Below, one piece after another: positions 19,425 through 28,335 of a DNA stretch of 64,000 nt. The stretch comes from Psychrobacillus insolitus (GTDB lineage Bacteria > Bacillota > Bacilli > Bacillales_A > Planococcaceae). The position numbers and the translations under genes were made by a program. The notes beneath the pieces were generated by a model that saw only the letters and a program-made list of their open reading frames with translations, did no database searches and was not told where the DNA came from. Each line of letters starts with the position of its first letter. The stretch's first letter is position 1. The stretch lies in the NCBI RefSeq assembly GCF_003254155.1, contig NZ_QKZI01000001.1:1178001-1242000 (forward strand), written 5' to 3'.

Positions 19425-19982
19425 ATGATATTAATGCAAGACATTGTTAGAGATGGCCACCCTACTCTTCGAAAGAAAACAACTGAAATGACATTCCCAC
19501 TATCTAAAGAAGATCTGCAACTTGCTGATGACTTGTTAGAGTATGTGAGAAATAGTCAAGATGATGAAATGGTAGAAAAATACAATATACGCCCTGGTAT
19601 CGGGATTGCAGCTCCTCAAGTAAATGAAGTAAAAAGAATGTTTGCTCTTCATTTAATAGATGAGGATGATAATGAAATTAGCTTCGTTGCGGTTAACCCC
19701 AAAATAATTAGTCATTCGGTCGAACAAACATATATTTCTGCTGGCGAAGGATGTCTCTCAGTAGATGAGTTAATAGAAGGTTATGTACCTAGACACGCAA
19801 GAATTACAACTACAGGATTTTATCCGGACGGTACTCCTTTCAAAAAACGTTTAAAAGGACTTACTGCAATTGCATTCCAGCATGAATTAGACCATTTGAA
19901 CGGTATTATGTTCTATGATCATATCAACCAAGAAGACCCATATGCCCAGGTCCCTAATTCAAAACCTTACGATCGCCCATAA
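19425..19982 (+). CDS. def: Peptide deformylase
   Basis: Metalloenzyme removing the formyl group from nascent N-terminal Met. All three motifs are intact: GIGIAAPQ (58-65), EGCLS with metal ligand Cys110, and QHELDH with His153/His157 and the catalytic Glu. Two in-frame ATGs lie upstream, but AAAGGA sits 8 nt before the one chosen, giving MILMQDIVRDGHPTLR and 185 aa, like B. subtilis DefB (YkrB, type 2). A TATAAT at 19388-19393 is a likely -10. Divergent from ykyA. Confidence 0.96.
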   Translation: MILMQDIVRDGHPTLRKKTTEMTFPLSKEDLQLADDLLEYVRNSQDDEMVEKYNIRPGIGIAAPQVNEVKRMFALHLIDEDDNEISFVAVNPKIISHSVEQTYISAGEGCLSVDELIEGYVPRHARITTTGFYPDGTPFKKRLKGLTAIAFQHELDHLNGIMFYDHINQEDPYAQVPNSKPYDRP

Positions 19983-20044
19983 GAAAAGCGTATAAACGAC
20001 AATCCAAGTCGATGAAATACTTACACTTACTTATTCTATTATTA

Positions 20045-20087
20045 AAAGACTAGCCGAAGAAGCAATTTCGGCTAGTCTTTGTTTTTT
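20045..20087 (+). terminator. Intrinsic terminator after def
   Basis: Perfect 14-bp stem AAAGACTAGCCGAA / TTCGGCTAGTCTTT with an 8-nt loop and a T run. Confidence 0.9.
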
Positions 20088-20167
20088 GTCAAATGTCGTT
20101 GGTGAGGAGTTTTAGACGGCTATAATTGATTTATTTGTCGCGGGACTTTCCAGAAAGTCAGTAACAC
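20087..20167 (+). repeat. MITE-like repeat, partial copy
   Basis: TGTCAAATGTCGTTGGTG at its left edge, then GGCTATAATTGATTTA and GGGACTTTCCAGAAAGTC, which recur in the same order on the minus strand of 53428-53566. The right edge is lost. It directly precedes a GC-rich element. Confidence 0.65.
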
Positions 20168-20231
20168 TTTTTTTGTGGCTGTCTTTTTTTGTAGTTTTCC
20201 AATTCTTGTTGCCTATATTCTCTTAGTTGAC

Positions 20232-20352
20232 TTTCGTTCCGAGCGGCGACTCCAGTGGGATTAGCGTGACAGGTGAGACCCCACAGGAGCACGGTTTTCG
20301 CGACGAGGAGGCTCACCGCGCGCCCCACGGAAAGCGTCCGCTCGGAACGAAA
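20232..20352 (+). repeat. GC-rich inverted-repeat element, copy 2 (121 bp)
   Basis: Perfect 15-bp terminal inverted repeats TTTCGTTCCGAGCGG / CCGCTCGGAACGAAA. The interior is nearly identical to copies 1 and 3, with nested arms GGTGAG/CTCACC and CGCGG/CGCG. Located between def and ykrA, in DNA with no gene. Confidence 0.88.
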
Positions 20353-20387
20353 TCAGCGTGGCTCAGTATTTTCTTATTTCAATGAAG

Positions 20388-21161
20388 TTAAATCAAATCT
20401 AATTTCTTGAGTGCATTTATTAGCCCATTTTCAGATACATGATCCGTTACAAAAGTAGCGTGTCCTTTTAATATATCTACCGCATTCCCCATTGCAACAC
20501 CTGTCCCAACATAGTTAAGCATCTCAATATCATTTAAACCATCTCCAAATGCGATTGCGTCTATAGGATTTTTGTTTAAATGATTTAACAGTTTTTCAAT
20601 TCCTGTTGCTTTAGAAACCCCTTTTGGAAGGACATCACAAGAAACTCTGTGCCAACGGATAAATGATAAATTTGGAAATACTTTTTCATATTCTTTTTGA
20701 ACTTCTTCATCACAAAATATTAGTGCTTGATGGATGTCATTTGTTAAAAAGAAATTTTCCCCTTGTCTAGGAAACTTAATTTTTAACGTCGAAATACTTT
20801 CATACACATCTTGATGATTAGGTAAATTTGAAACCATTTCATAGCTATCCATATATACTAAGGGTTGTTTTCTAATCGTTGCAAAATTCGTTATCCCTTG
20901 TAATTCATTCTTATCAATTATACCTTTGTGAATCATTTGTCCCCTAAATTGCACGATCTGCCCATTATTACAAATGAATGAATCTATTTTTAGCTGCTCT
21001 AATAGCACTTTAGCAGTAAACGGAGCTCTTCCTGTAGAAATAACTACTTCATGCCCATTTTCTTTCGCTTTAAAAATAGCTTCAGCTACACCATCTGGTA
21101 TATTTTTTTCATGATCTAAAATAGTTCCATCAATATCAAAAAACAAAATTTTATTTTCCAT
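20388..21161 (-). CDS. ykrA: HAD superfamily phosphatase, Cof type (YkrA)
   Basis: 257-aa cytosolic Mg2+-dependent phosphatase of the Cof/HAD-IIB class. Motif I FFDIDGTILD (nucleophile and acid/base aspartates), motif II VVISTGR, motif III lysine in VSKATGIEKLL and motif IV AFGDGLNDIEML. Sugar phosphates or flavin phosphates are typical substrates; none can be assigned. Same neighbours as B. subtilis ykrA (def on one side, rpoY-rnjA on the other). Confidence 0.9.
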   Translation of the reverse strand: MENKILFFDIDGTILDHEKNIPDGVAEAIFKAKENGHEVVISTGRAPFTAKVLLEQLKIDSFICNNGQIVQFRGQMIHKGIIDKNELQGITNFATIRKQPLVYMDSYEMVSNLPNHQDVYESISTLKIKFPRQGENFFLTNDIHQALIFCDEEVQKEYEKVFPNLSFIRWHRVSCDVLPKGVSKATGIEKLLNHLNKNPIDAIAFGDGLNDIEMLNYVGTGVAMGNAVDILKGHATFVTDHVSENGLINALKKLDLI

Positions 21162-21212
21162 AAATAAATCTCCTTTTATAGTTATAATTATTTGACTTTT
21201 CAGTTAGAATCC

Positions 21213-21241
21213 TTTACATACCTTTTACTAGTCTATATAAT
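21213..21241 (+). promoter_or_regulatory. SigA-type promoter of the 23-codon gene
   Basis: TTTACA, a 17-nt spacer and a perfect TATAAT. The expected transcription start near 21248 leaves a short leader containing AAGGAG before the peptide ATG. Confidence 0.85.
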
Positions 21242-21262
21242 GAAGTCAAGGAGTGATTAGCC

Positions 21263-21334
21263 ATGTTGAAACGCCTGAAAAGGAAATGGTTGAGACGTCT
21301 CGGTGGAATACTTAGAAAGAAAACGATCGCATAA
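21263..21334 (+). CDS. Unrecognised 23-aa highly cationic peptide
   Basis: ATG to TAA, 23 codons, with AAGGAG 9 nt before the ATG. The peptide begins MLKRLKRKWLRRLGG and ends in RKKTIA: ten Lys/Arg, no acidic residue, one Trp, and leucines spaced to make an amphipathic helix. It has its own promoter just upstream and hairpin terminator just downstream, so the whole unit is about 125-130 bp. I do not recognise a family. Possible roles are a membrane- or RNA-binding micropeptide, a leader peptide for rpoY-rnjA, or the coding part of a small RNA. Translation is inferred, not shown. Confidence 0.6.
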   Translation: MLKRLKRKWLRRLGGILRKKTIA

Positions 21335-21342
21335 AAACTTAT

Positions 21343-21375
21343 GCCCTTCTTATTTCTGGAGGGCTTTTCTTTATT
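21343..21375 (+). terminator. Intrinsic terminator or attenuator after the 23-codon gene
   Basis: Stem GCCCTTC / GGAGGGC (7 bp with one G-U) and an 8-nt loop, followed by TTTTCTTTATTTT. It stands between the peptide gene and rpoY, so partial readthrough would feed rpoY-rnjA. Confidence 0.75.
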
Positions 21376-21442
21376 TTAGATAAGTTGCATGATAATATAA
21401 AGAGAATAGATTTATATTGAACGTGAAAAAGGAGACTATAAA

Positions 21443-21652
21443 ATGATTTATAAAGTATATTATCAAGAAAATGCAGTAGAGGTACCAGTTCGCGAAAACA
21501 CTCAAAGTTTATATGTAGAGGCCGATTCAGAGCGTGAAGTCCGAGCAATATTAAAACATCTCTCTTATAACATTGAGTTAATCCAATTACTAGAAGGTAA
21601 TCATTTAGAATATGAACAAGCTAGTTCAGATTTTAAAGTAGAGAAGTTTTAA
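21443..21652 (+). CDS. rpoY: RNA polymerase epsilon subunit
   Basis: 69-aa small subunit of Firmicutes RNA polymerase (formerly YkzG/YloH type), which binds core near the downstream DNA channel and modulates complex stability. Recognised from [25 protein letters not shown] and its invariant position 3 nt ahead of rnjA. AAAGGAGAC precedes the ATG. Coupled to rnjA. Confidence 0.93.
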   Translation: MIYKVYYQENAVEVPVRENTQSLYVEADSEREVRAILKHLSYNIELIQLLEGNHLEYEQASSDFKVEKF

Positions 21653-21655
21653 ACT

Positions 21656-23323
21656 ATGAAATTTGTAAAGAATGATCAAACAGCGGTTTTCGCTCTTGGC
21701 GGACTAGGCGAAATCGGGAAAAATACGTATGGTGTTCAATTTCAAGATGAAATTATTTTAATTGATGCGGGGATTATGTTCCCAGATGATGAATTGTTAG
21801 GAATCGATTACGTCATTCCTGACTACACTTATTTAGTAAAAAATGAAGATAAAATTAAGGGTCTTTTTATCACTCATGGTCATGAAGATCATATAGGTGG
21901 AATACCTTATTTATTAAAGAAAATTAATGTTCCAGTTTATGGGGGCAAACTTGCACTTGGATTATTGCGCAATAAACTAGAGGAACATGGTTTGCTTCGC
22001 CAAACAAAAATGATTGTTGTCGAAGAAAATGATGTTATTAAATTCAGAAAAACTGCAGTAAGTTTCTTTAGAACAACTCATAGTATTCCAGATGCTTTTG
22101 GAATTGTAGTGAAAACTCCACCTGGTAATATTGTCCATACAGGTGACTTTAAATTCGATTTTACACCTGTTGGAGAACCAGCAGACTTAACAAAAATGGC
22201 AGAAATCGGTCGCGATGGTGTTCTTTGTCTTCTATCTGATAGTACAAACGCAGAAATACCTGACTTTTCAATTTCAGAGCGTAAAGTTGGAGAAACGATG
22301 GATTCTATCTTCCGTAAAGTAGATGGTCGAGTTATATTTGCAACATTCGCTTCGAATATTCATAGACTTCAACAAGTAACCGATGCAGCAGTGCATTTTA
22401 ATCGAAAAATTGCGGTGTTCGGTAGAAGTATGGATAACGCCATCACTATTGGTCGTGAACTAGGTTACATTACTGCTCCAAAAGAAACCTTTGTGGATGT
22501 AAATGCCTTAAATCGATTACCTGCAAACGAAGTGCTTATTCTTTGTACAGGTAGTCAAGGAGAACCTATGGCTGCGTTATCTAGAATTGCAAACGGTACA
22601 CATCGTCAAATTCAAATTCAACCAGGAGATACAGTGATCTTCTCTTCTTCACCAATACCTGGTAATAGAACGAGCGTTAACCGCACGATAAATTTATTGT
22701 TCCGTGCTGGTGCTGAAGTAATTCACGGTTCACTTAATAATATTCATACGTCAGGTCACGGTTCTCAACAAGAACAAAAACTGATGTTACGTTTAATGAA
22801 ACCAAAATTCTTTATGCCGATTCATGGTGAATATCGAATGTTAAAAATTCACACGGAACTTGCAGTTGATTGTGATGTACCGAAAGAAAATACGTTCATA
22901 ATGGAAAACGGAGATGTACTTGCATTAAGTGCAAATTCCGCTAAAGTAGCAGGACGTATTCCATCTGGGGACATTTATATTGATGGAAGTGGAATTGGGG
23001 ATATCGGAAATATCGTATTAAGAGATCGTCGTGTCTTATCTGAAGAAGGTTTAGTTATAGTTGTAGTAAGTGCTGATATGGAAAAGAAAAAAATTGTTTC
23101 TGGTCCAGATATCATCTCTCGAGGATTCGTGTATATGCGTGAATCTGGTACAATGATTAACGAAGCACAGCAAATGTTGAACAAACATTTACGTCAAACG
23201 ATTCAAGATAAACCAGCCGAATGGTCAGAACTAAAAAGTGAAATTACCGATGTATTAAGTCCTTATTTATACGAAAAAACAAAACGTAGACCTATGATTC
23301 TACCAATTATCATGGAAGTATAA
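21656..23323 (+). CDS. rnjA: Ribonuclease J1
   Basis: 555-aa metallo-beta-lactamase/beta-CASP ribonuclease with 5'-3' exo- and endonuclease activity, central to mRNA decay and rRNA maturation. Zinc motif HGHEDHIGG (His74, His76, Asp78, His79), HTGDFKFD and SDSTNAE; the beta-CASP domain ([14 protein letters not shown]) carries HTSGHGSQQ and the final MPIHGE motif. The C-terminal RNase J domain is complete. In an operon with rpoY and followed by a strong terminator. Confidence 0.97.
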   Translation: MKFVKNDQTAVFALGGLGEIGKNTYGVQFQDEIILIDAGIMFPDDELLGIDYVIPDYTYLVKNEDKIKGLFITHGHEDHIGGIPYLLKKINVPVYGGKLALGLLRNKLEEHGLLRQTKMIVVEENDVIKFRKTAVSFFRTTHSIPDAFGIVVKTPPGNIVHTGDFKFDFTPVGEPADLTKMAEIGRDGVLCLLSDSTNAEIPDFSISERKVGETMDSIFRKVDGRVIFATFASNIHRLQQVTDAAVHFNRKIAVFGRSMDNAITIGRELGYITAPKETFVDVNALNRLPANEVLILCTGSQGEPMAALSRIANGTHRQIQIQPGDTVIFSSSPIPGNRTSVNRTINLLFRAGAEVIHGSLNNIHTSGHGSQQEQKLMLRLMKPKFFMPIHGEYRMLKIHTELAVDCDVPKENTFIMENGDVLALSANSAKVAGRIPSGDIYIDGSGIGDIGNIVLRDRRVLSEEGLVIVVVSADMEKKKIVSGPDIISRGFVYMRESGTMINEAQQMLNKHLRQTIQDKPAEWSELKSEITDVLSPYLYEKTKRRPMILPIIMEV

Positions 23324-23331
23324 GAAAAAAT

Positions 23332-23374
23332 AAAACTGCCAAAGGAAATAATTTCCTTTGGCAGTTTTTTTGTA
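23332..23374 (+). terminator. Intrinsic terminator after rnjA
   Basis: Perfect 17-bp stem AAAACTGCCAAAGGAAA / TTTCCTTTGGCAGTTTT with a 3-nt loop and continuing T run. Confidence 0.92.
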
Positions 23375-23437
23375 GTTTTTCAAGTCTTGTTTTCTTTATC
23401 AATTTGACCTTATGTTTCCTCTATTCTCTTATCTGAT

Positions 23438-23558
23438 TTTCGTTATGAGCGGCGACTCCGGTGGGATTAGCGTGACAGGTGAGACCCCACAGGAGCGCGG
23501 TTTTCGCGGCGAGGAGGCTCACCGCACGCCCCACGGAAAGCGTCCGCTCGGAACGAAA
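23438..23558 (+). repeat. GC-rich inverted-repeat element, copy 3 (121 bp)
   Basis: Ends TTTCGTTATGAGCGG / CCGCTCGGAACGAAA (two mismatches). The interior is nearly identical to copies 1 and 2. About 40 bp of T-rich left flank (TGTAGTTTT…CTTGTT, TATTCTCTTA) is also shared with copy 2, so the unit of spread may be larger than the core. Confidence 0.86.
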
Positions 23559-23582
23559 TCAGTGTGGATCAGGATTTATTTA

Positions 23583-23611
23583 ATTTCACCAACGTCATAT
23601 ATTGTACAACC
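23583..23611 (-). repeat. Edge fragment of the MITE-like repeat
   Basis: ATTTCACCAACGTCATATA followed by TTGTACAAC matches, inverted, the edge of the fuller copy at 53428-53450 and the ATTTCACCAACGTCAT end at 13420. Confidence 0.6.
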
Positions 23612-23618
23612 TATTTTT

Positions 23619-24278
23619 CTAGGACAACACTTTCTTTTCGAATCTGATAATATCTACATCTGCTCCAATAATAATCAAAACATCATTTAATTGTAGTTTT
23701 TCATCAGCTGCGGGGGAAATCATTAAATTATTCCCTCTTTTAATAGCAACAATATTAATCCCATACCTCGCACGAATATCTAAATCAATAATAGATTTAG
23801 ACGAAATTTTTTCATTTACTATAATTTCCATAATAGAGTGATCATCTGAAAGCTCCAAATAGTCCAGAACATTATTGGAAAGAATATTATTCGCTATACG
23901 AATACCCATATCCCGCTCAGGATGGACGACTTGATCTGCACCAATTTTTCTTAATACTTTTTCATGGTAATCATTTTGAGCTTTTACCGTTATTTTTTTA
24001 ACACCAATTTCTTTTAGCATAAGGGTTGTTAATATACTGGATTGAATATTGTCACCAATTGCAACAATAACATGTTCAAAGTTTCGAATACCAAGAGACT
24101 TCAGCACCGCTTCATCTGTTGTATCAGCTACTACAGCTTGCGTAGCAATAGATGCAAATTCATCCACTCTTTCTGTTAGGATATCAATAGCCATAACATC
24201 TGCACCTTGATCGATTAATTCTTTTACAATACTTCCACCAAATCGGCCTAATCCAATGACAACAAATTCTTTTTTCAC
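23619..24278 (-). CDS. ktrC: Potassium transport gating subunit KtrC (RCK/TrkA type)
   Basis: Cytosolic regulatory ring subunit of Ktr potassium channels. RCK_N Rossmann domain with GLGRFGGS (9-16) and the acidic ribose-binding position in VMAID, then an RCK_C domain, the c-di-AMP-binding module in this family. GTG start 7 nt after GGAGG; an upstream in-frame start inside the ribosome site is rejected. 219 aa, like B. subtilis KtrC (YkqB), which also neighbours rnjA. Its likely membrane partner KtrD is encoded 33 kb away. Confidence 0.93.
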   Translation of the reverse strand: MKKEFVVIGLGRFGGSIVKELIDQGADVMAIDILTERVDEFASIATQAVVADTTDEAVLKSLGIRNFEHVIVAIGDNIQSSILTTLMLKEIGVKKITVKAQNDYHEKVLRKIGADQVVHPERDMGIRIANNILSNNVLDYLELSDDHSIMEIIVNEKISSKSIIDLDIRARYGINIVAIKRGNNLMISPAADEKLQLNDVLIIIGADVDIIRFEKKVLS

Positions 24279-24367
24279 GCTAAAACCTCCACACACTATG
24301 AATGAACATAGTTTAACACATTGTAATAAAAAGATGATAGGAATAGTCGTACCTTATTCGCTAATTT

Positions 24368-24808
24368 TTATTCATCCATCATACGGATTAGCTTATTTTC
24401 AAGCATTCGCATCCCATTTTCTCCAGATTGATAATGTCTCAATAATCCTTTTTTATCAAACAAAAAGTAAGAAGGAACGAATCTATTTTGATATGTTTTA
24501 GTTACTTCTAAATGATGATCTAAACAAATGGGATGTTGAATGTTTAACTGCCGAGATATTGTTTGAATCATTTGGACATCTACATCTTGAATTGTCCGAG
24601 GCATATGAACACTTACAATGTTCAATTTCCCATTATACTTTTCATTCCAATAATTCATTATTGGCATTGCCCCCTTACACGAGTGGCAACTAACTGACCA
24701 AAAATGTACGAGAATTGGCAACTCACCTACTAATTGTTCCCTTGTAACCCTCTCATTTAACCATTGTAAATTTGGGGAAAATTCTGGTAACCCCTCTCTT
24801 AACCTCAA
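24368..24808 (-). CDS. Thioredoxin-like/TlpA-type redoxin
   Basis: 146-aa single-domain thioredoxin fold with an active-site CHSC (Cys41/Cys44) in LVHFWSVSCHSCKGAMP and a cis-proline region FVPSYFLFD. No signal peptide or membrane anchor, so cytosolic, unlike ResA or StoA. AAGGAG sits 8 nt before a TTG giving (M)RLREGLPEFSPNLQWLNE, the usual N-terminus of this Bacillales group; an upstream in-frame ATG adds 15 residues and lacks a good ribosome site. Substrate unknown. Confidence 0.83.
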   Translation of the reverse strand: MRLREGLPEFSPNLQWLNERVTREQLVGELPILVHFWSVSCHSCKGAMPIMNYWNEKYNGKLNIVSVHMPRTIQDVDVQMIQTISRQLNIQHPICLDHHLEVTKTYQNRFVPSYFLFDKKGLLRHYQSGENGMRMLENKLIRMMDE

Positions 24809-24904
24809 ATACTTCTCTCCTTCACTGTAGAACTCCTTTGTTAGTGTATGCATTCCAATTGAATTTTGATTTTATAATAAAAAATATTGAAATACTAAAA
24901 GAAA

Positions 24905-24959
24905 GTGTTAAAGTAAACTTAAAGTTGTGTTAAAATAAACTTCGTGTTAAATTAAAACT
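24905..24959. promoter_or_regulatory. Three 16-bp direct repeats upstream of the Xre-cupin gene
   Basis: GTGTTAAAGTAAACTT (24905), GTGTTAAAATAAACTT (24927) and GTGTTAAATTAAAACT (24944), with start-to-start spacing of 22 and 17 bp. They fill the stretch directly before the regulator gene, so they are candidate operator sites for the Xre protein. No convincing -35/-10 pair was identified, and the repeats may overlap the promoter. Confidence 0.6.
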
Positions 24960-24990
24960 CAAGTTTTAACCGCTAGAGGAGCTAATAGAA

Positions 24991-25533
24991 ATGCAAATAG
25001 GAAAAAAAATCAAACAACTTCGGTTAAAAAAAGGATTAACGCAGGAAGAACTTGGGGAAAGAACTGATCTAAGTAAAGGATTTATATCTCAACTAGAACG
25101 GGAACTGAACTCGCCTTCGATCGAAACCCTTTTTTCTATCTTAAATGTACTAGGTTCTAAACCAAAAGACTTTTTTGATGACGATGTATCACTTACAAAG
25201 GTAGTTTACGAAAAAGATGAGCAAACCTTATATGAAGACGAGGAAAAAAACTATAAACTTCGATGGCTTATTTCTAAATCAAATGATAATGAAATGGAAC
25301 CTGTTTATATTACTCTCGGAAAAAAAGGTCAATTTAAACAATTTGAACCTTCTCTTTCCGAAACATTTATATACATAGTACAAGGAAGTGTACAACTAAC
25401 CCTCGGAAAGCAACAATATATTGCAAATAAAGGGGAATCCTTCTATTTTGAAGCATCTGATTATCATTTGCTTGAAAATAATTCCGAAGAACAATCCGAA
25501 GTAATCTACGTAGTTACACAATCTTATTTATAA
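24991..25533 (+). CDS. Xre family regulator with C-terminal cupin domain (PuuR-like)
   Basis: 180 aa. The helix-turn-helix at about residues 6-60 ([38 protein letters not shown]) is followed by a linker and a cupin (about 105-175; [28 protein letters not shown]). This architecture typically senses a small metabolite. Ahead of potABCD on the same strand, it most likely controls polyamine uptake; in other Firmicutes the same pairing is common. A truncated dispersed repeat lies between it and potA, so cotranscription is uncertain. Confidence 0.88.
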   Translation: MQIGKKIKQLRLKKGLTQEELGERTDLSKGFISQLERELNSPSIETLFSILNVLGSKPKDFFDDDVSLTKVVYEKDEQTLYEDEEKNYKLRWLISKSNDNEMEPVYITLGKKGQFKQFEPSLSETFIYIVQGSVQLTLGKQQYIANKGESFYFEASDYHLLENNSEEQSEVIYVVTQSYL

Positions 25534-25534
25534 A

Positions 25535-25580
25535 GAAAAGCGCAAGCGCCTTATCTGCTTACAGGTAGGTTGCTTCCGAA
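25535..25580 (+). repeat. Truncated copy of the GAAAAGCG dispersed repeat
   Basis: GAAAAGCGCAAGCGCC is identical to the left end of the copy at 8127; the right end is missing or diverged. It starts one base past the regulator stop codon. Confidence 0.6.
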
Positions 25581-25627
25581 GAACAAAGATAAAAAATAGC
25601 ATCAAGCTAAAAAAATGGAGGTTTATT

Positions 25628-26734
25628 ATGTTAGAGGCACCTATCATTCGATTTGAAAATGTGACAAAATTTTATGATTCAGAAACTACTGTATTAGACA
25701 ATATTAACTTTGAGTTAGAACGCGGTAAATTTTATACGTTACTTGGACCTTCTGGTTGTGGAAAAACAACGATTCTACGACTAATTGCAGGATTTATGCA
25801 GCCATCAAGTGGAAATATTTATCTAAACGGCAAGTTGATTAATCATGTTCCGGCAAATGAACGTCAAGTAAATACAGTATTCCAAGACTATGCCCTATTT
25901 CCACATTTAAATGTATTTGAAAATATTGCTTTTGGCCTTCGTATTAAAAAATTGGGGAAAAAGGTAATAGAAGAAAAAGTAATAGAAGCGCTTAAATTTG
26001 TTAACTTAGATGGCTTTGAAAATAGAGAAATTGCAGAAATGTCTGGTGGCCAAAGACAACGTGTCGCGATCGCACGTGCAATCGTCAATGACCCAGAGAT
26101 TATTTTACTCGATGAACCTCTTTCTGCTTTAGATTTAAAATTGCGTTCTGAAATGCAATATGAACTGCGTGAACTACAACAACGATTAGGTAAGACTTTT
26201 ATATTTGTTACGCATGACCAGGAAGAAGCTCTTGCCATGTCTGATGAAATTTTCGTATTAAATGAGGGCCAAGTAGAACAAAATGGAACGCCAAAAGATA
26301 TATATGATGAACCAATTAACCGATTTGTTGCAGATTTTATCGGTGAATCCAATATTGTTGCTGGGACAATGGTTGCAGATTTCCGAGTACATATCGATGG
26401 AAATGAATTTGATTGTGTCGATCAAGGATTAAATCCTAATGAAAAAGTAGATATTGTTATTCGCCCAGAGGACTTAGAAATTACATCAGTTGAAAATGGA
26501 AAAATGAAAGTAAAAGTTGATACGCAGCTATTTAGAGGAGTGCACTACGAACTTTCTACTTATGATGAAGCTGGTAATGAGTGGCTTGTTCATTCTACAA
26601 AAGAAGCAGAAGTGGGCTCTTCCATTGGCTTAAATTTTGATCCAGAAGCAATTCATGTAATGCGACTTAATGAAACAGAAGAAGATTTCGATAAACGTTT
26701 AGAATCATACGGAGAAGAAGCTTATGCAAAATAA
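25628..26734 (+). CDS. potA: Spermidine/putrescine ABC transporter ATP-binding protein
   Basis: 368-aa ATPase of the PotABCD importer. Walker [11 protein letters not shown]-loop [17 protein letters not shown], signature [14 protein letters not shown], Walker [14 protein letters not shown]-loop FVTHDQEEA, then a C-terminal TOBE regulatory domain (about 245-345). Strong GGAGG site. It overlaps potB by 11 nt in a four-gene overlapping operon. Confidence 0.95.
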   Translation: MLEAPIIRFENVTKFYDSETTVLDNINFELERGKFYTLLGPSGCGKTTILRLIAGFMQPSSGNIYLNGKLINHVPANERQVNTVFQDYALFPHLNVFENIAFGLRIKKLGKKVIEEKVIEALKFVNLDGFENREIAEMSGGQRQRVAIARAIVNDPEIILLDEPLSALDLKLRSEMQYELRELQQRLGKTFIFVTHDQEEALAMSDEIFVLNEGQVEQNGTPKDIYDEPINRFVADFIGESNIVAGTMVADFRVHIDGNEFDCVDQGLNPNEKVDIVIRPEDLEITSVENGKMKVKVDTQLFRGVHYELSTYDEAGNEWLVHSTKEAEVGSSIGLNFDPEAIHVMRLNETEEDFDKRLESYGEEAYAK

Positions 26735-27548
26735 AAATTCAAAATCCATTTATTCGGTACCCTACTTTGTATGGATTTTATTGTTTGTTATCGCACCAAT
26801 CGCATTAATTGCTTATTATTCCTTTTTAGATTTAAGTGGAAATTTCACATTAGATAACTACAAAAACTTTTTTACTTCTGTTTATTTAAAATTGACTCTT
26901 AGCTCATTTTGGTATGCTTTTTTAATCACTTTATTTTCTTTAATCGTTGCTTATCCAACTGCTTACTTTTTAACAAAAACAAAGCATAAACAATTATGGC
27001 TATTGTTAATCATTATCCCATCTTGGATTAATCTATTATTAAAAACGTATGCATTCATCGGGATCTTCGGTTTATCCGGACCCATTAATGCATTTTTACA
27101 AGTGTTTGGTATAAGTGAACAACAAATATTATTTACTGATTTCAGCTTTATCTTTGTTTCAGTATATATCTTTATTCCATTTATGATATTGCCTATTTTT
27201 AATGCGCTCGATAAGTTAAACCCATCATTAATCGATGCAAGTAAAGATTTAGGCGCATCTAATTGGACTACCTTTTCAAAAGTAATATTTCCTTTAACAA
27301 TTAATGGCGTAAAAGCTGGAGTGCAAGCGGTATTTATCCCTTCCCTTTCTCTCTTCATGATTACTCGATTAATCGCAGGCAATAAAGTTATTACGCTTGG
27401 TACGGCTATTGAACAACAATTTTTGGTTACACAAAACTGGGGAATGGGTTCTACAATAGCGGTATTCTTAATCATCTTCATGGTCATTATTATGATCATT
27501 ACTGGTCAACGCGAAAAGGGGGCTACTTCTTATGGAAAAAACAAGTAA
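26724..27548 (+). CDS. potB: Spermidine/putrescine ABC transporter permease PotB
   Basis: 274-aa inner-membrane permease with six predicted helices and the EAA-like coupling motif [26 protein letters not shown]. The N-terminal [25 protein letters not shown] is typical of PotB. It starts inside potA and ends inside potC, so translation is coupled. Confidence 0.94.
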   Translation: MQNKNSKSIYSVPYFVWILLFVIAPIALIAYYSFLDLSGNFTLDNYKNFFTSVYLKLTLSSFWYAFLITLFSLIVAYPTAYFLTKTKHKQLWLLLIIIPSWINLLLKTYAFIGIFGLSGPINAFLQVFGISEQQILFTDFSFIFVSVYIFIPFMILPIFNALDKLNPSLIDASKDLGASNWTTFSKVIFPLTINGVKAGVQAVFIPSLSLFMITRLIAGNKVITLGTAIEQQFLVTQNWGMGSTIAVFLIIFMVIIMIITGQREKGATSYGKNK

Positions 27549-28335
27549 GTTTGCAAAGATTTATTTAGCCCTCGTTTTCATCATTTTATATGCACCAATT
27601 TTATATCTAATTTTGTATTCATTTAATAGTGGTGGCACGATGAATTCATTTGACACCTTCACTTGGGAACATTATGCTGCAGTATTTTCCGATACTCGAC
27701 TTATTATGATTTTAATCAACACCGTTATTGTTGCATTACTTTCTGCATTAATAGCAACGATTGTTGGCGTTTTCGGGGCACTTGGAATTGTCTTTATGCG
27801 AAATAAATCTCTAAGAAATTCTATATTATCCCTAAATAATGTATTAATCGTTAGTCCTGACGTAGTAATCGGTGCATCTTTCTTAATCTTATTTACGATG
27901 ATTGGTGTTAAATTAGGATTTGCATCTGTATTGATCTCGCATATTGCATTTAGTATTCCTATTGTTGTTTTGATGGTTTTACCTAAACTGCAAGAAATGA
28001 ATAGTTCACTTATTGATGCAGCCGCTGATCTTGGAGCTACTAGAAAAGATATCTTAACTCGCGTCATTATTCCATTTATCAAACCAGGAATTTTTGTAGG
28101 GTTCTTCATGGCACTAACATATTCATTGGATGATTTTGCTGTAACCTTTTTCGTAACAGGTAATGGTTTTACGACACTTTCCGTTGAGATATACTCTATG
28201 GCTCGCGCAGGAATTACCTTAACTATTAACGCTTTAACCGGTATTATCTTTGTTGTTACACTGTTACTCGTAATCGGTTATTACTTTGTTAGTCAACGTG
28301 GTAAAAAACCTGTCGGATTGGGGGTTAGAAAATGA
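27532..28335 (+). CDS. potC: Spermidine/putrescine ABC transporter permease PotC
   Basis: 267-aa permease pairing with PotB. Six helices, N-terminal IYLALVFIILYAPILYLILYSF, and the EAA loop DAAADLGATRKDILTRVIIPFIKPGI. Overlaps potB by 17 nt and potD by 4 nt (ATGA). Confidence 0.94.
   Translation: MEKTSKFAKIYLALVFIILYAPILYLILYSFNSGGTMNSFDTFTWEHYAAVFSDTRLIMILINTVIVALLSALIATIVGVFGALGIVFMRNKSLRNSILSLNNVLIVSPDVVIGASFLILFTMIGVKLGFASVLISHIAFSIPIVVLMVLPKLQEMNSSLIDAAADLGATRKDILTRVIIPFIKPGIFVGFFMALTYSLDDFAVTFFVTGNGFTTLSVEIYSMARAGITLTINALTGIIFVVTLLLVIGYYFVSQRGKKPVGLGVRK

Noticed and set aside
21339-21548. Minus-strand ORF overlapping rpoY and the peptide terminator
   Set aside because: Antisense to a well-supported essential gene, with no ribosome site or promoter.
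23412-23690. ORF of about 92 codons spanning GC-rich element copy 3
   Set aside because: It runs straight through a dispersed repeat and into the antisense of ktrC, with no ribosome site.
24905-24959. Possible miniature CRISPR array
   Set aside because: Three 16-bp repeats with 1-6 bp spacers and no cas genes; the layout fits operator sites instead.
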